Below, piece after piece: positions 18,369 through 27,177 of a stretch of DNA of 64,000 bases; position 1 is the stretch's first letter; every line of letters starts with the position of its first letter. A program made the position numbers and the translations under genes. The stretch is from Lactobacillus sp. W8174 (lineage in GTDB: Bacteria > Bacillota > Bacilli > Lactobacillales > Lactobacillaceae), in assembly GCF_016100975.1 (NCBI RefSeq), contig NZ_JACFRN010000003.1:186001-250000 (forward strand). The letters are read 5' to 3'. The notes beneath the pieces were generated by a model. It was not told the DNA's origin. It made no database searches and worked only from the letters and a program-made list of their open reading frames with translations.

Positions 18369-19940
18369 ATGAGTATTTCTTTAAATACCTGTATTTTAAT
18401 TTTAAAAGAGCACCATCTGCTTAAATCGAGTGCTGTTCAGGACACCGTCCCGTCAAAAATGGAATATGTGTCATATGATTCACGGGATGTTCAAACCAAT
18501 ACACTGTTCTTTTGTAAAGGTGCTGGGTTTCGTCCTACATTTTTGTCAATGGCCAAAGCAAATGGTGCCAACTGTTATGTAGCAGAGCAACCATATCCAG
18601 AAGGCAAGGGAATGCATGCACTGATTGTGCGCAATGTTTCTAAGGCAATGGCTCTATTATCTGCAGCCTTTTTCCGCTTTCCTCAAGATGATTTATATTT
18701 AATTGCTATTACTGGTACTAAAGGTAAAACCACTACTGCTTATTTTCTAAAAGGAATGCTGGATCAAGTCAATGGTGGTAAAACTGCACTGATTTCTTCT
18801 GTCAACACAGTTGTAGGCCAGAAAAAAGATGATACTTTTAAATCCAGCTTAACCACACCAGAATCCCTTGACTTGTTCCGTGACATGCGAACAGCTGTGG
18901 ATAACGGCATGACGCACATGGTGATGGAAGTTTCCAGCCAGGCATATAAGAAAAACAGGGTGTTTGGACTAACTTATGACTTAGGCTTTTTCTTAAACAT
19001 TACGCCTGACCATATTGGCCCTAATGAGCATCCTAACTTTGCTGATTATTTGCATTGCAAACTGCAATTATTAGTTAATGCGCGCAAGTGTATTATTAAC
19101 GCTCAGACTGACCACTTTGACGAAGTTTATGCTGCTGCTACGACTACTACTGATCCAGACAGTATCTACTTATTTGCTGCTGAAAAATTTACTAATCCTA
19201 ACTTAAAACAGACCATTGATTTTCGTTTTGCAACCGAGGAACTTGATATGGCTCAGACTAAATTCCAGGTATTATGTGTTAGTGATAAAGCTAAGCAACT
19301 TAAAATAGCCGGTGATTACCAGTTAAAAATGCTGGGTGATTTTAACGAATCAAACGGTACGGCTGCAGTAATTGGAGCCGGACTGGCCGGAATGGATCAT
19401 GACGATGCTGCTAAAGGAATTGGTCAAGTAACTGTTCCGGGACGGATGCAGACAGAAGTGACCAAAGACCATGGTGTAGTGGTTGTAGATTATGCACATA
19501 ACGAAGCTTCCATGATGGCACTTATGGGCTTTATGCAGCGCGAATTTAATAATCCCAAAATTATTGTGGTTGTAGGAGCTCCTGGCGATAAAGGAATTTC
19601 TCGCCGTCCTGGTTTTAGCCACAGTTTAAATGCCTATGCTGATAAAGCCTATTTGACTACTGATGATCCGGGATTTGAAGATCCAAAAGAAATTGCCCAG
19701 GAGATTGATGCCGGCATTGATCATTCTAAAGTTGATGTGACAATAGAACTGGATCGTAAAAAGGCCATATATGATGCTATTAATATGTCAAATAAAGGAG
19801 ATATTGTTCTAATCTGTGGTAAAGGTGAGGACGGTTTTCAAAAAGTGCGCGGCGTAGATACACCTTATCCCTCTGATATTACAGTTGCACAACAAGCAAT
19901 TGATGAACTTGAAGGACAAAAAGAACACTTTAGAAGTTAG
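18369..19940 (+). CDS. murE: UDP-MurNAc-tripeptide synthetase MurE (probably L-lysine adding)
   Basis: Mur ligase of 523 residues: ATP-binding loop AITGTKGKTTTAY, central domain with SSVNTVVG and TTPESLDLF, and C-terminal block VVDYAHNEASM. The amino-acid selector is DDPGFEDP. The diaminopimelate enzymes carry DNPR here, and the missing Arg points to L-lysine, as in lactobacilli. It adds the third stem-peptide residue to UDP-MurNAc-L-Ala-D-Glu in the cytoplasm. GAGGAG precedes the ATG. A racemase gene follows 14 bases later. Confidence 0.93.
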   Translation: MSISLNTCILILKEHHLLKSSAVQDTVPSKMEYVSYDSRDVQTNTLFFCKGAGFRPTFLSMAKANGANCYVAEQPYPEGKGMHALIVRNVSKAMALLSAAFFRFPQDDLYLIAITGTKGKTTTAYFLKGMLDQVNGGKTALISSVNTVVGQKKDDTFKSSLTTPESLDLFRDMRTAVDNGMTHMVMEVSSQAYKKNRVFGLTYDLGFFLNITPDHIGPNEHPNFADYLHCKLQLLVNARKCIINAQTDHFDEVYAAATTTTDPDSIYLFAAEKFTNPNLKQTIDFRFATEELDMAQTKFQVLCVSDKAKQLKIAGDYQLKMLGDFNESNGTAAVIGAGLAGMDHDDAAKGIGQVTVPGRMQTEVTKDHGVVVVDYAHNEASMMALMGFMQREFNNPKIIVVVGAPGDKGISRRPGFSHSLNAYADKAYLTTDDPGFEDPKEIAQEIDAGIDHSKVDVTIELDRKKAIYDAINMSNKGDIVLICGKGEDGFQKVRGVDTPYPSDITVAQQAIDELEGQKEHFRS

Positions 19941-19954
19941 AAACGCAGGTATTA

Positions 19955-20701
19955 ATGAAACATTTTTTTAGTATTATTGGCGGTATGGGTACTATTGCAA
20001 CAGAGAGCTTTGTTCGCATGATTAATCACCGCATCAAAATTACTAAAGATCAGGACTATTTAAATTATATTTTGGTTAATGATGCCCAAGTTCCTGATCG
20101 CACGGCTTATATCAAAGATCATAGCAAACCTAATTTTTTCACTGCTTTGCGTGAGGATGTGCTCCAACAAGCCCAGCTAAAACCGGATTTTTTTGTAATG
20201 CCGTGTAATACAGCTCACTATTGTTATGATGATCTGGTAAAGCTAACAGACATTCCTTTTTTGCATATGATGCGCATTGCCGTGCATAAATTTATAACTG
20301 ATTATCCAGAAGAGAAAAAGATAGGTCTAATTGCTACCGAAGGGTCAATTTATGACCATCTGTACGAAGACGAAATTAAGCAGGTAGGTCGTGAAGTAGA
20401 GCTGGGTGGTCCTGAGATTCAACCAATGGTTACTGAGCTGATTTATTCCAACATTAAGGAAAAAGGCGTGGTGAATGGTGAACTTTACCACCGCATATTA
20501 CGCACAATGCATGAGCAATATGGTTGTAATGTAATTCTACTAGGCTGCACAGAATTGTCGCTAGCTCAGGAAAAAGCGCCAGATCATCCCTATAATGTCA
20601 TTGATCCCCAGGTGATCATGGCTGATGTGGCAATTGAATTAGAACTAAAAATTCGTGCAGGAATGGATCCGAAAACAGCCATAGAGAAATATATGTATTA
20701 A
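19955..20701 (+). CDS. Aspartate/glutamate racemase family protein
   Basis: 248 residues with GGMGTIATESF at the N-terminus and both catalytic cysteines of the Asp/Glu racemase fold: MPCNTAHY and LLGCTELSLA. The overall type is RacD-like aspartate racemase. The position next to murE fits supply of D-Asp for the lactobacillal peptidoglycan cross-bridge (D-isoAsn), but glutamate or other substrates are possible. A strong terminator follows. Confidence 0.88.
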   Translation: MKHFFSIIGGMGTIATESFVRMINHRIKITKDQDYLNYILVNDAQVPDRTAYIKDHSKPNFFTALREDVLQQAQLKPDFFVMPCNTAHYCYDDLVKLTDIPFLHMMRIAVHKFITDYPEEKKIGLIATEGSIYDHLYEDEIKQVGREVELGGPEIQPMVTELIYSNIKEKGVVNGELYHRILRTMHEQYGCNVILLGCTELSLAQEKAPDHPYNVIDPQVIMADVAIELELKIRAGMDPKTAIEKYMY

Positions 20702-20730
20702 TAAAATGTAAGTTTTACATATTAAATTAA

Positions 20731-20772
20731 AATAGACTAGTAATCAATTTGATTGTTAGTCTATTTATTTTT
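20731..20772 (+). terminator. Intrinsic terminator after racemase gene
   Basis: A 16-bp stem (20731-20746 with 20750-20765, two G-T pairs), 3-base loop, then a T-rich tail. Confidence 0.88.
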
Positions 20773-20853
20773 CTTAAAAAGGGTATTGACAATGTTGCCA
20801 TCAGGTAGTAGTGTATTAGAAAAGTAATACAGTTAAAAACAGGGAGACCCAAA

Positions 20854-21048
20854 ATGCTATACCTTTTATATATATTTATTGGCATACTGATAATTGTGAC
20901 TACTAATTTAGCAGTGACAGTAATTTTTAGTATTAGAGACGCTTATCGCAATCATCTTAAAGATCATTTGTCATTTGGCACTGCTTTTAGAAAATATTTT
21001 GGTAAAAACAATAATATCCCTCTCCATTTGTCTGATTGGAAGTTTTAA
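20854..21048 (+). CDS. Small single-pass membrane protein, function unknown
   Basis: 64 residues with one N-terminal hydrophobic helix (about 3-26) and a charged, aromatic cytoplasmic tail ending LHLSDWKF. Not recognised. It has a good AGGGAGA Shine-Dalgarno site seven bases before the ATG and a TTGACA -35-like hexamer at 20786, and it stands alone between a terminator and the riboflavin leader, so it is likely a real small gene. Confidence 0.6.
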   Translation: MLYLLYIFIGILIIVTTNLAVTVIFSIRDAYRNHLKDHLSFGTAFRKYFGKNNNIPLHLSDWKF

Positions 21049-21111
21049 GGAATAATTTTGATTAAGTTTAAGCTTATCATGTATATAATTATATAAAACA
21101 ATAAATTGCTA

Positions 21112-21140
21112 TTGCCGATAGGGCATAACTATATTATACT
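21112..21140 (+). promoter_or_regulatory. Promoter of riboflavin operon
   Basis: TTGCCG (-35), 17-base spacer, TATACT (-10), ending about 18 bases before the FMN aptamer. Confidence 0.65.
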
Positions 21141-21157
21141 AAAAATAGTTGAATACG

Positions 21158-21286
21158 GTTTCTTCGGGGCAGGGTGTAATTCCTTACCGACGGTGACAAT
21201 TGATAATTGAAGTCCGTGACCCGCGTTTTGCGGTGGAACTAGTGCAAGTCTAGTACCGACAGTTAAAGTCTGGATGGGAGAAGAAC
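21158..21286 (+). promoter_or_regulatory. FMN riboswitch (RFN element)
   Basis: Contains the conserved RFN blocks in order: TTCGGGGCAGGGTG, ACCGACGGTGA, AGTCCGTGACCC, GGTGGAACTAGTGC and TACCGACAGTTAAAGTC with TGGATGGGAGAAGA, closed by a P1 stem (GTTTCTT with AAGAAC). It binds FMN in the nascent transcript. An intrinsic terminator 74 bases downstream, before ribD, indicates transcriptional control of the riboflavin operon: FMN bound means termination. Confidence 0.98.
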
Positions 21287-21359
21287 AAACAAGATTAAAC
21301 AGAAAACTCGCGTCGTTATTAAACTTCGCTGAAATCTTATTTGATGAATATAAAATAAG

Positions 21360-21388
21360 CCTCGTTGATGGAATCAACGAGGTTTTTT
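21360..21388 (+). terminator. Riboswitch-controlled terminator before ribD
   Basis: A perfect 10-bp stem (CCTCGTTGAT with ATCAACGAGG), GGA loop, six T. It lies between the FMN aptamer and the ribD start, as expected for the expression platform. Confidence 0.93.
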
Positions 21389-21409
21389 AATGCTTAGGAA
21401 GTGAAATTA

Positions 21410-22471
21410 GTGCAGGATAAGGATTATATGCAAATGGCAGCCCAAGAAGCTGTGAAAGCAGAAGGGATGACTTGGACAAATCCCTTAGTTGGTGCGGTTT
21501 TAGTTAAAGATGATCAGGTTTTAGCAACTGGCTACCACCATCAATTTGGCAGAGAACATGCGGAAGTGAATACGCTGTCGCACTTAGCCGATCCTAAAGA
21601 GGCGCAAGGAGCAACTTTGTATGTCACTTTAGAGCCTTGCAGTCATTATGGCAAACAGCCACCTTGTTGCAAAAAAGTAGCCGAAGCTGGAATCAAAAGA
21701 GTAGTTATCGGTCAGGTTGATCCTCATCAAATTGTAGCAGGTAAGGGCATTAAATATTTAGAAAGTCATGGCGTTCAGACTGAAGTCATTGGTGGCACTG
21801 AAAATTTAAATGTTGCGTATAACTTTTTTTATCAACAAAAGAGACCTTTTGTGACACTTAAATATGCGATGTCTATTGATGGCAAAATTAATGCTGCGGG
21901 CAAAAGGAGAACACTGTTGACTGGGGATGCGGCTCAAGTGGATGTACAAAAATTGCGCCTGCAAAATCAAGCCATTTTAATTGGTGCAAACACATTACGC
22001 ATCGACAATCCGCTGTTAACTGTCAGAATAAAAAACTTACCACATCCACCTATTAGGATTGTGTTAACTAAGGATGCCAATCGGTTGGACTTTACCAGTC
22101 AAATGTTTAAGACTCGCGGTCAAATTTGGTTACTGAGTGAAACAAATTTAACTCAAAAGGTTAGAGAAAATGTGTGTTGCTATACTGCTAGCAAATGGAC
22201 ACCTGCAAAAGTAGTACAGCTGCTAGCTGAACATGAAATTCAATCGCTGTTAGTTGAGGGCGGCAGCAATATACAAGCTCAGTTTGTAGCAGCAGATTTA
22301 GTAGATGAAATTGTGGCATATGTTGCACCTATCGTTTTGGGTGGCACTGCCCTTCCAGCCGTGTTCGGACAGGCTTTAACAGAAATAAGTCACTACCAAT
22401 TATTGGATGTTAAAAGTTTAAACCAAGATGTAAGAATTCGCGTGAGGAGAAAAGAATGTTTACAGGAATAA
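21410..22471 (+). CDS. ribD: Bifunctional riboflavin deaminase/reductase RibD
   Basis: About 353 residues: N-terminal zinc deaminase domain (HAEVNTL and PCSHYGKQPPC, the zinc ligands) and C-terminal NADPH reductase domain (KYAMSIDGKIN, LVEGGSNIQAQF). It carries out the second and third steps of riboflavin synthesis on the GTP cyclohydrolase II product. A GTG start at 21410 is chosen since AGGAAG lies 8 bases upstream; the GTG at 21401 overlaps it. Its 3' end overlaps ribE by 16 bases. Confidence 0.94.
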   Translation: MQDKDYMQMAAQEAVKAEGMTWTNPLVGAVLVKDDQVLATGYHHQFGREHAEVNTLSHLADPKEAQGATLYVTLEPCSHYGKQPPCCKKVAEAGIKRVVIGQVDPHQIVAGKGIKYLESHGVQTEVIGGTENLNVAYNFFYQQKRPFVTLKYAMSIDGKINAAGKRRTLLTGDAAQVDVQKLRLQNQAILIGANTLRIDNPLLTVRIKNLPHPPIRIVLTKDANRLDFTSQMFKTRGQIWLLSETNLTQKVRENVCCYTASKWTPAKVVQLLAEHEIQSLLVEGGSNIQAQFVAADLVDEIVAYVAPIVLGGTALPAVFGQALTEISHYQLLDVKSLNQDVRIRVRRKECLQE

Positions 22472-23061
22472 TTCAAACAACAGGTACGATTACCCGTTTG
22501 GAAATTAGTGAGCAACATGCAAGACTAGGTATTTGTGCGCCAAAATTGATGCAAAAAGATTTGCCATTAGGAGCAAGTATCGCTGTTAATGGTATTTGTT
22601 TGACTGTTACCGATTGGAGCGATAATGACTTTGCAGTTGATGTAATGCCAGAAACAATGAAAAGAACTAATCTAGGCAATTTGCAAAAAGGCAGTTTAGT
22701 TAATTTGGAACCCTCACTATCACTGAACGGCAAACTTGATGGCCATATTGTTGCAGGACACATTGATACAACAGCCGAGCTCGTAAAACGAGTTGAAAAT
22801 GAAAATTCTATTGAATTGGAATTCGCAGTGCCACATAAGTATGATCCCTTTATTGTTGAAAAAGGATCAATTGCTATTGACGGCATCAGTTTAACCGTCA
22901 CGATGGCAGCAAATGATCATTTTGGCGTAAGTTTAATCCCTTATACCATCCAAAATACTACTTTAGCTCACTATCAAGTAGGCGATAAAGCAAATATTGA
23001 AGTGGATATGATTGGCCGCTATGCAGTTAAGCAGATTCAGGCTTGGAAAAAGGAATTTTAA
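22456..23061 (+). CDS. ribE: Riboflavin synthase alpha subunit RibE
   Basis: 201 residues in two homologous lumazine-binding barrels, each with the family pattern: MFTGIIQTTG with AVNGICLTV, and GHIVAGHIDTTAEL with AIDGISLTV. Converts two 6,7-dimethyl-8-ribityllumazine molecules to riboflavin and a pyrimidine. Length is normal. GAGGAGA inside ribD precedes the ATG, so translation is coupled to ribD. Confidence 0.95.
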   Translation: MFTGIIQTTGTITRLEISEQHARLGICAPKLMQKDLPLGASIAVNGICLTVTDWSDNDFAVDVMPETMKRTNLGNLQKGSLVNLEPSLSLNGKLDGHIVAGHIDTTAELVKRVENENSIELEFAVPHKYDPFIVEKGSIAIDGISLTVTMAANDHFGVSLIPYTIQNTTLAHYQVGDKANIEVDMIGRYAVKQIQAWKKEF

Positions 23062-23072
23062 TGGAGGAAAAA

Positions 23073-24299
23073 ATGACAGAAAAATTGAATGAAAAAATGC
23101 ATAAAGTATTGCAGCATATGCTAAAAGGCGGATTAGTTATTGTCGCTGATTCACCGCAACGCGAGTCTGAAGGGGATATGATTGGTTTAGCAGAAAAAGT
23201 CACGCCACAGGCGGTTAACATGATGATCACTAAGGCTCGCGGATTATTATGCGTGCCGATGAGCAAAGCTTATGCCGATCGTTTGCAGTTGAAACCAATT
23301 GAAACTGGTTCGAATGATACTTTTGGCACAGCTTTTACTCTTAGTGTTGATTCCACTGAGACCACAACAGGAATTTCAGCTTTTGATCGGGCAAAGACTA
23401 TTAAAAAATTGGCAGATCCTAATAGCCAATGGGCTGATTTTTACCATCCTGGACATGTTTTTCCGTTAGTAGCTAAAGAAGGTGGCGTGCTGGAGCGGAC
23501 TGGTCATACGGAAGCAGCCTTAGATTTGGCAAGACTAGCTGGCGTTGCTCCTGTTGGCTTTATCTGTGAGTGTATTAAAAAAGATGGGACGATGGCCAGA
23601 CGTAAAGATTTGAAAGCTTTAGCAGAAGGACTAGGCATTCCTTATTTGACCATTGAGGAGTTAATTGAGTACCGTAAAAATCAGGAAAACAAAGATTTGA
23701 GGATTGAATCTTTTACTAAGGTCGATTTTCCTACCAAGTACGGTCATTTCCAGCTTGAAGGGTTTAGAGATACCAAGCATCCCGAAAAGCAACCTACTTT
23801 GTTAATTAGCAAAGGCGAAATTAAAAAAGGTGAGCCCCTTTTATTGCGGCTTCACAGTGAATGCTTAACGGGAGATGTGTTTGGTTCTAAGCGTTGTGAT
23901 TGTGGCGCTCAACTTGCAGAAGCACTAACTAAAATTGAAGAAAATGGTTCAGGAGCGGTTTTATACTTGCGTCAAGAAGGTCGGGGAATTGGTCTGGAAA
24001 ACAAGTTACGAGCCTATAAATTGCAAGATGAGGGTATGAATACGGTAGAAGCTAACCAGCATCTAGGCTTGCCGGTTGATGCTCGTCGCTACAATGTCGC
24101 TGCTGAAATTTTAAGACAAAAGGGCGTTAACGAAGTTAAATTAATGACTAATAACCCGGATAAAGTAGCGCAATTAGAAAACTATGGCATTAAAGTTACT
24201 GAACGCATTCCAGTTGAAGTGGGCATGACTGAAGAAAATAAAAAATATTTGGCAACTAAAAAACATGAAATGAATCATATTTTAAATGAGGTGGATTAA
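23073..24299 (+). CDS. ribBA: Bifunctional DHBP synthase / GTP cyclohydrolase II RibBA
   Basis: About 408 residues. The N-terminal DHBP synthase domain has RESEGDM (retaining the Arg, both Glu and Asp of the REnEGD site) and ERTGHTEAALDLARLAG. The C-terminal GTP cyclohydrolase II has zinc ligands in CLTGDVFGSKRCDCGAQL and LRQEGRGIGL. It starts both branches of riboflavin synthesis. ATG at 23073 has GGAGG five bases upstream; ATG at 23061 overlaps the ribE stop and is an alternative. The usual DDED ahead of REnEGD is DSPQ here. Confidence 0.95.
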   Translation: MTEKLNEKMHKVLQHMLKGGLVIVADSPQRESEGDMIGLAEKVTPQAVNMMITKARGLLCVPMSKAYADRLQLKPIETGSNDTFGTAFTLSVDSTETTTGISAFDRAKTIKKLADPNSQWADFYHPGHVFPLVAKEGGVLERTGHTEAALDLARLAGVAPVGFICECIKKDGTMARRKDLKALAEGLGIPYLTIEELIEYRKNQENKDLRIESFTKVDFPTKYGHFQLEGFRDTKHPEKQPTLLISKGEIKKGEPLLLRLHSECLTGDVFGSKRCDCGAQLAEALTKIEENGSGAVLYLRQEGRGIGLENKLRAYKLQDEGMNTVEANQHLGLPVDARRYNVAAEILRQKGVNEVKLMTNNPDKVAQLENYGIKVTERIPVEVGMTEENKKYLATKKHEMNHILNEVD

Positions 24300-24301
24300 T
24301 T

Positions 24302-24775
24302 ATGAAAGAAATTAACGGAAACATTGCTCAAGGACAAGATAAAAAGATTGGGATTGTTGTTGCTCAGTTTAATGGTGTGGTCACAGACCGTTTGCTTTCT
24401 GGAGCAGTGTCACAATTAAAAAAATCGGGCGTGAAAGATGAAAATATTGTGATTGTGAGAGTACCTGGAGCCTTCGAAATTGCTCGTACCGTCAACTGCT
24501 TGGCAAAGAGTGGCAAAGTCGATGGCATCATTGCACTCGGAGCAGTAATTCGGGGCGAAACTGCTCACTTTACCTATGTTTGTGAAGGCACTACGTCGCA
24601 GCTGGCAGCAGCATCAGCAAATGGCACAGTACCAGTGATGTTTGGCGTGTTAATGACTGATACGGTGGCACAAGCTACGGATCGTGCCGGTGGTAAATCG
24701 GGCAATAAAGGTGCAGAATGTGCCACGGATGTACTAGAGGTTTTAAATATAGAAGAACAAATTAAACAATTATAA
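24302..24775 (+). CDS. ribH: 6,7-dimethyl-8-ribityllumazine synthase RibH
   Basis: 157 residues with AQFNGVVTDRL (substrate Phe site), VPGAFEIARTV, GAVIRGETAHFTYVCEG (catalytic His region) and a C-terminal GNKGAECATDVLEV. Condenses the RibA and RibB products to lumazine. It is the last gene of the riboswitch-controlled operon, two bases after ribBA, and is followed by a terminator. Confidence 0.96.
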   Translation: MKEINGNIAQGQDKKIGIVVAQFNGVVTDRLLSGAVSQLKKSGVKDENIVIVRVPGAFEIARTVNCLAKSGKVDGIIALGAVIRGETAHFTYVCEGTTSQLAAASANGTVPVMFGVLMTDTVAQATDRAGGKSGNKGAECATDVLEVLNIEEQIKQL

Positions 24776-24816
24776 TTTAATTAAGTGCATCATCGCTATT
24801 GGGCGCCACTAATAAC

Positions 24817-24853
24817 GAAAAAAGCCATCTCTAGAAATAGAGGTGGTTTTTTA
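24817..24853 (+). terminator. Intrinsic terminator after ribH
   Basis: AAAAAGCCATCTCT pairs with AGAGGTGGTTTTT around a six-base loop. A-runs on both sides suggest it may also serve the convergent MFS gene. Confidence 0.88.
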
Positions 24854-24872
24854 TACCTTCACTTCAATGCTT

Positions 24873-26066
24873 TTAATTAATCTCTTCTAAGCGGTACCGC
24901 TGCACATTATTGCCTAGAAGTATAAAAACAAGTAAAAGGGCAATTCCAGCAGCAAGTAAAGTAAGAGCTGGTTGGTGGCAAGCATTGGCAATTGCAGATA
25001 CTCCGACAGTAAAAAAGATATTCAAGAGAGCACTCCCCAACTGCAAAAAACTTGATTGCGAAGACTGGACCTCTTTACCGGTTCTTTTAATTCTGGTTTT
25101 ATTGCACCAATTAGCGATTGGTAAAGTTTCGCCATATATTAGTACGGTAATACCGCTCATAGTAACGATTGTTTGGTTTAAAAAGAAAATTCCTAAAGCC
25201 AGGGTGGTAATAAATACTAAAGTACTAAGTAGCCAAAATGTATTATCAAAGCGAATAAGAATAGCACCTAAGAAAAGTCCGCTGACTACTGCAATTAGTA
25301 GCCAGTAAACGTGACTGTAATTAGGATCAATCGCTTTCCAGAAATAGATCAGCAACCCGTTAAATACTGCTTGGAGAGCACTAGTGAAGATGGCGACAAT
25401 AATTGAGGCGCGTAAGCCTTTGCTAGCAGTTATGTTGTGCCAAACTGTCATGAGATGAGTTAAGGTTTTAAAACCATTTTGGCTTTTAGTAAAGTGCCTT
25501 TGGTGTAAAGCAACAGAGAGAAAGATATTTATAAAAAAGCCGCCACTTGCTACTAAGAGAAAAGACAAATAGTTGCGGGTAGTAAAAATTAAAACTGCCA
25601 TCACTGCCACACTGGCAATATTACCAATAAGTCCGGCAATGGAATTAAGGTTAATAGTTCGCTCCAGTGCATTATCAGTCAAAAGTGACTTTAAATTCCC
25701 AGTGAAAGATAACCCTTCTACTAAGCTAAACATTGTTATACAAAGGTCAACCATAATGTATAAAGGTACAAAGTATTTTTGCGGGAAAGTAAAGGGTAGT
25801 AATAAAAATAAACTTAGTAAAATGTACATCTGGATAAGCATGCGCCTCTTGTCAGTGTTATCGAGCTTGGAACCGATAAATAAAACACTCACAATAAGTG
25901 CTAACGAACTGATACTCGAAATTAAGCCGTTAATAATGATATTATCTGAATATTCACGGATAATTAGTGAACCGCCAATTCCAACCAAGATGCTGCTAAA
26001 ATTCGTCAAAAAATTGATTAAAGGTAATAATATTTGATTACGGCTGAGAAAGTTATTATTATTCAA
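24873..26066 (-). CDS. MFS-type multi-pass transporter
   Basis: About 397 residues with roughly 11-12 hydrophobic segments and MFS-like organisation, including a loop GSKLDNTDKRRMLI matching the loop 2-3 motif (G.lsDr.grr). Substrate unknown; related proteins in lactobacilli are annotated only as MFS transporters. A TTG start at 26066 is proposed because GAAAGGC ends 9 bases upstream; an ATG at 26108 has no Shine-Dalgarno site and a GTG at 26075 is too close to it. The gene is convergent to the riboflavin operon. Confidence 0.7.
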   Translation of the reverse strand: MNNNNFLSRNQILLPLINFLTNFSSILVGIGGSLIIREYSDNIIINGLISSISSLALIVSVLFIGSKLDNTDKRRMLIQMYILLSLFLLLPFTFPQKYFVPLYIMVDLCITMFSLVEGLSFTGNLKSLLTDNALERTINLNSIAGLIGNIASVAVMAVLIFTTRNYLSFLLVASGGFFINIFLSVALHQRHFTKSQNGFKTLTHLMTVWHNITASKGLRASIIVAIFTSALQAVFNGLLIYFWKAIDPNYSHVYWLLIAVVSGLFLGAILIRFDNTFWLLSTLVFITTLALGIFFLNQTIVTMSGITVLIYGETLPIANWCNKTRIKRTGKEVQSSQSSFLQLGSALLNIFFTVGVSAIANACHQPALTLLAAGIALLLVFILLGNNVQRYRLEEIN

Positions 26067-26140
26067 TTTTGCCACGCCTTTCGTTTGATTTAACGAAAAG
26101 CGTAACATGTAGCAATTTAGCAGACATCAAAAGTAACACA

Positions 26141-26176
26141 AAAGACCGTTTTGTTTGCGTAAAACGGTCTTTTTTA
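26141..26176. terminator. Terminator between DeoR regulator and MFS genes
   Basis: AAAGACCGTTTT pairs perfectly with AAAACGGTCTTT around an 8-base loop, with A and T tracts on the two sides. It ends the minus-strand DeoR gene transcript. Confidence 0.85.
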
Positions 26177-26217
26177 ATATACAAAATCTAATTTACATTC
26201 TGTTCTTCGAAAAATGC

Positions 26218-27000
26218 TTATTCATCTCTGAAACTATCTAAAATAACTTTCGTATGTTTACTTAGTCTTTTTATAAATCGCTCTTTTAAGTCATTATTAG
26301 TGATCACTCCTGTAACATTTTTCCAATCAGTAATTTCATAAAGACTTTTTCTTTCGAATTTTGTTGAATCTGCTAAAATATAACTCTTTTCACTATGCAA
26401 AATCATTTTTCTTTCAATTGCAGAATCAGAATATGAAGGTGTAGTTGGCCCAAAAAAGCCATGAAATCCGTCACTACCGATGAAAGAAATATCAACATTA
26501 ATTTGGTCAAGCGCTTCTTCTGTCCAACTCCCGTAAACTGAAGAGCTTTTTGGACGCAGCTTTCCACCCAAGAAATATATTTCATTATTTGAAGATTGCA
26601 AATAACTGACTGCAGGTATTAAATCAGTAATTATTTTTAAATTGTTTCTTAAGACTAGCAATTTTGCTAACTCATAAACTGTACTCCCAGTACCTAAAAT
26701 AATACTAGCTCCATTTGGTATTAAACTTAAAGCCTTTTTGGCAATACTTTGTTTCCTATCAATGTTTTCTTCTCTTTTTAATGTAAAAGGATTTTCAATA
26801 GAATTCTGATTTGAAATTGCCCCACCGTGACTTTTTACAAGTTGGTCTTTTTCTGCTAAATAATTCAGATCTTTTCTGATAGTTTCATATGACACGTTAA
26901 ATTTTTGAGACAAATCATGAACTGTAACGGTTCCATTTTTTAGCACCTCTTCAAGAATTTTCTTTCGTCTTTCTTCCATAATTGCCATTTCATTCACCAT
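26218..27000 (-). CDS. DeoR-family regulator of sugar-alcohol operon 1
   Basis: About 260 residues: N-terminal DeoR helix-turn-helix (VHDLSQKFNVSYETIRKDLNYL, preceded by EERRKKILEEVLKNG) and a C-terminal sugar-phosphate sensor domain of ISOCOT fold (SIILGTGSTVYELA, ILADSTKFER). Divergent from the PTS operon that begins at 27178, so it is the likely regulator of that operon, with a sugar phosphate as inducer. The start is uncertain: ATGs occur at 27000, 26988 and 26979, and GGTGA fits 26988 best. Confidence 0.88.
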   Translation of the reverse strand: MVNEMAIMEERRKKILEEVLKNGTVTVHDLSQKFNVSYETIRKDLNYLAEKDQLVKSHGGAISNQNSIENPFTLKREENIDRKQSIAKKALSLIPNGASIILGTGSTVYELAKLLVLRNNLKIITDLIPAVSYLQSSNNEIYFLGGKLRPKSSSVYGSWTEEALDQINVDISFIGSDGFHGFFGPTTPSYSDSAIERKMILHSEKSYILADSTKFERKSLYEITDWKNVTGVITNNDLKERFIKRLSKHTKVILDSFRDE

Positions 27001-27105
27001 TTCCTAATAAAAATGTAGTTTCCATTTATTTTACACCAAGACTTAGTTAAATGAATATTCTGTACAGCAAATTGGCTTTTATTGGCATTTAGTTAAAAAT
27101 TACTA

Positions 27106-27134
27106 TTGACTACAACTAAAACCAATTATATAAT
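27106..27134 (+). promoter_or_regulatory. Consensus promoter of PTS operon 1
   Basis: TTGACT, 17-base spacer, TATAAT. The -10 box sits at the centre of the long palindrome listed separately. Confidence 0.85.
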
Positions 27135-27146
27135 TGGTTTTAGTTG
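27113..27146. promoter_or_regulatory. 34-bp perfect palindrome (operator) over the operon 1 promoter
   Basis: The left half 27113-27129 (CAACTAAAACCAATTAT) is the exact reverse complement of 27130-27146 (ATAATTGGTTTTAGTTG). It covers the spacer and -10 of the operon 1 promoter, so a protein bound here would block RNA polymerase. The divergent DeoR regulator is the obvious candidate, although DeoR-family sites are often direct repeats. Confidence 0.75.
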
Positions 27147-27177
27147 GAAATGTAAATATATTAAAGGAGGAATTATT

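Noticed and set aside
22473-22901. 142-codon minus-strand frame
   Set aside because: Antisense to riboflavin synthase with no independent support.
23322-23338. Sigma-54 (-24/-12) promoter
   Set aside because: TTGGCAC occurs here and near 20971, but without TTGC at the correct distance, and both lie inside coding sequence.
25573-26037. 154-codon plus-strand frame
   Set aside because: Antisense shadow of the MFS transporter; composition reflects reversed membrane helices and there is no ribosome-binding site.
27113-27146. Long palindrome as a transcription terminator
   Set aside because: It lies upstream of a gene, coincides with -10 and -35 boxes and has no T run, so an operator is the better reading.
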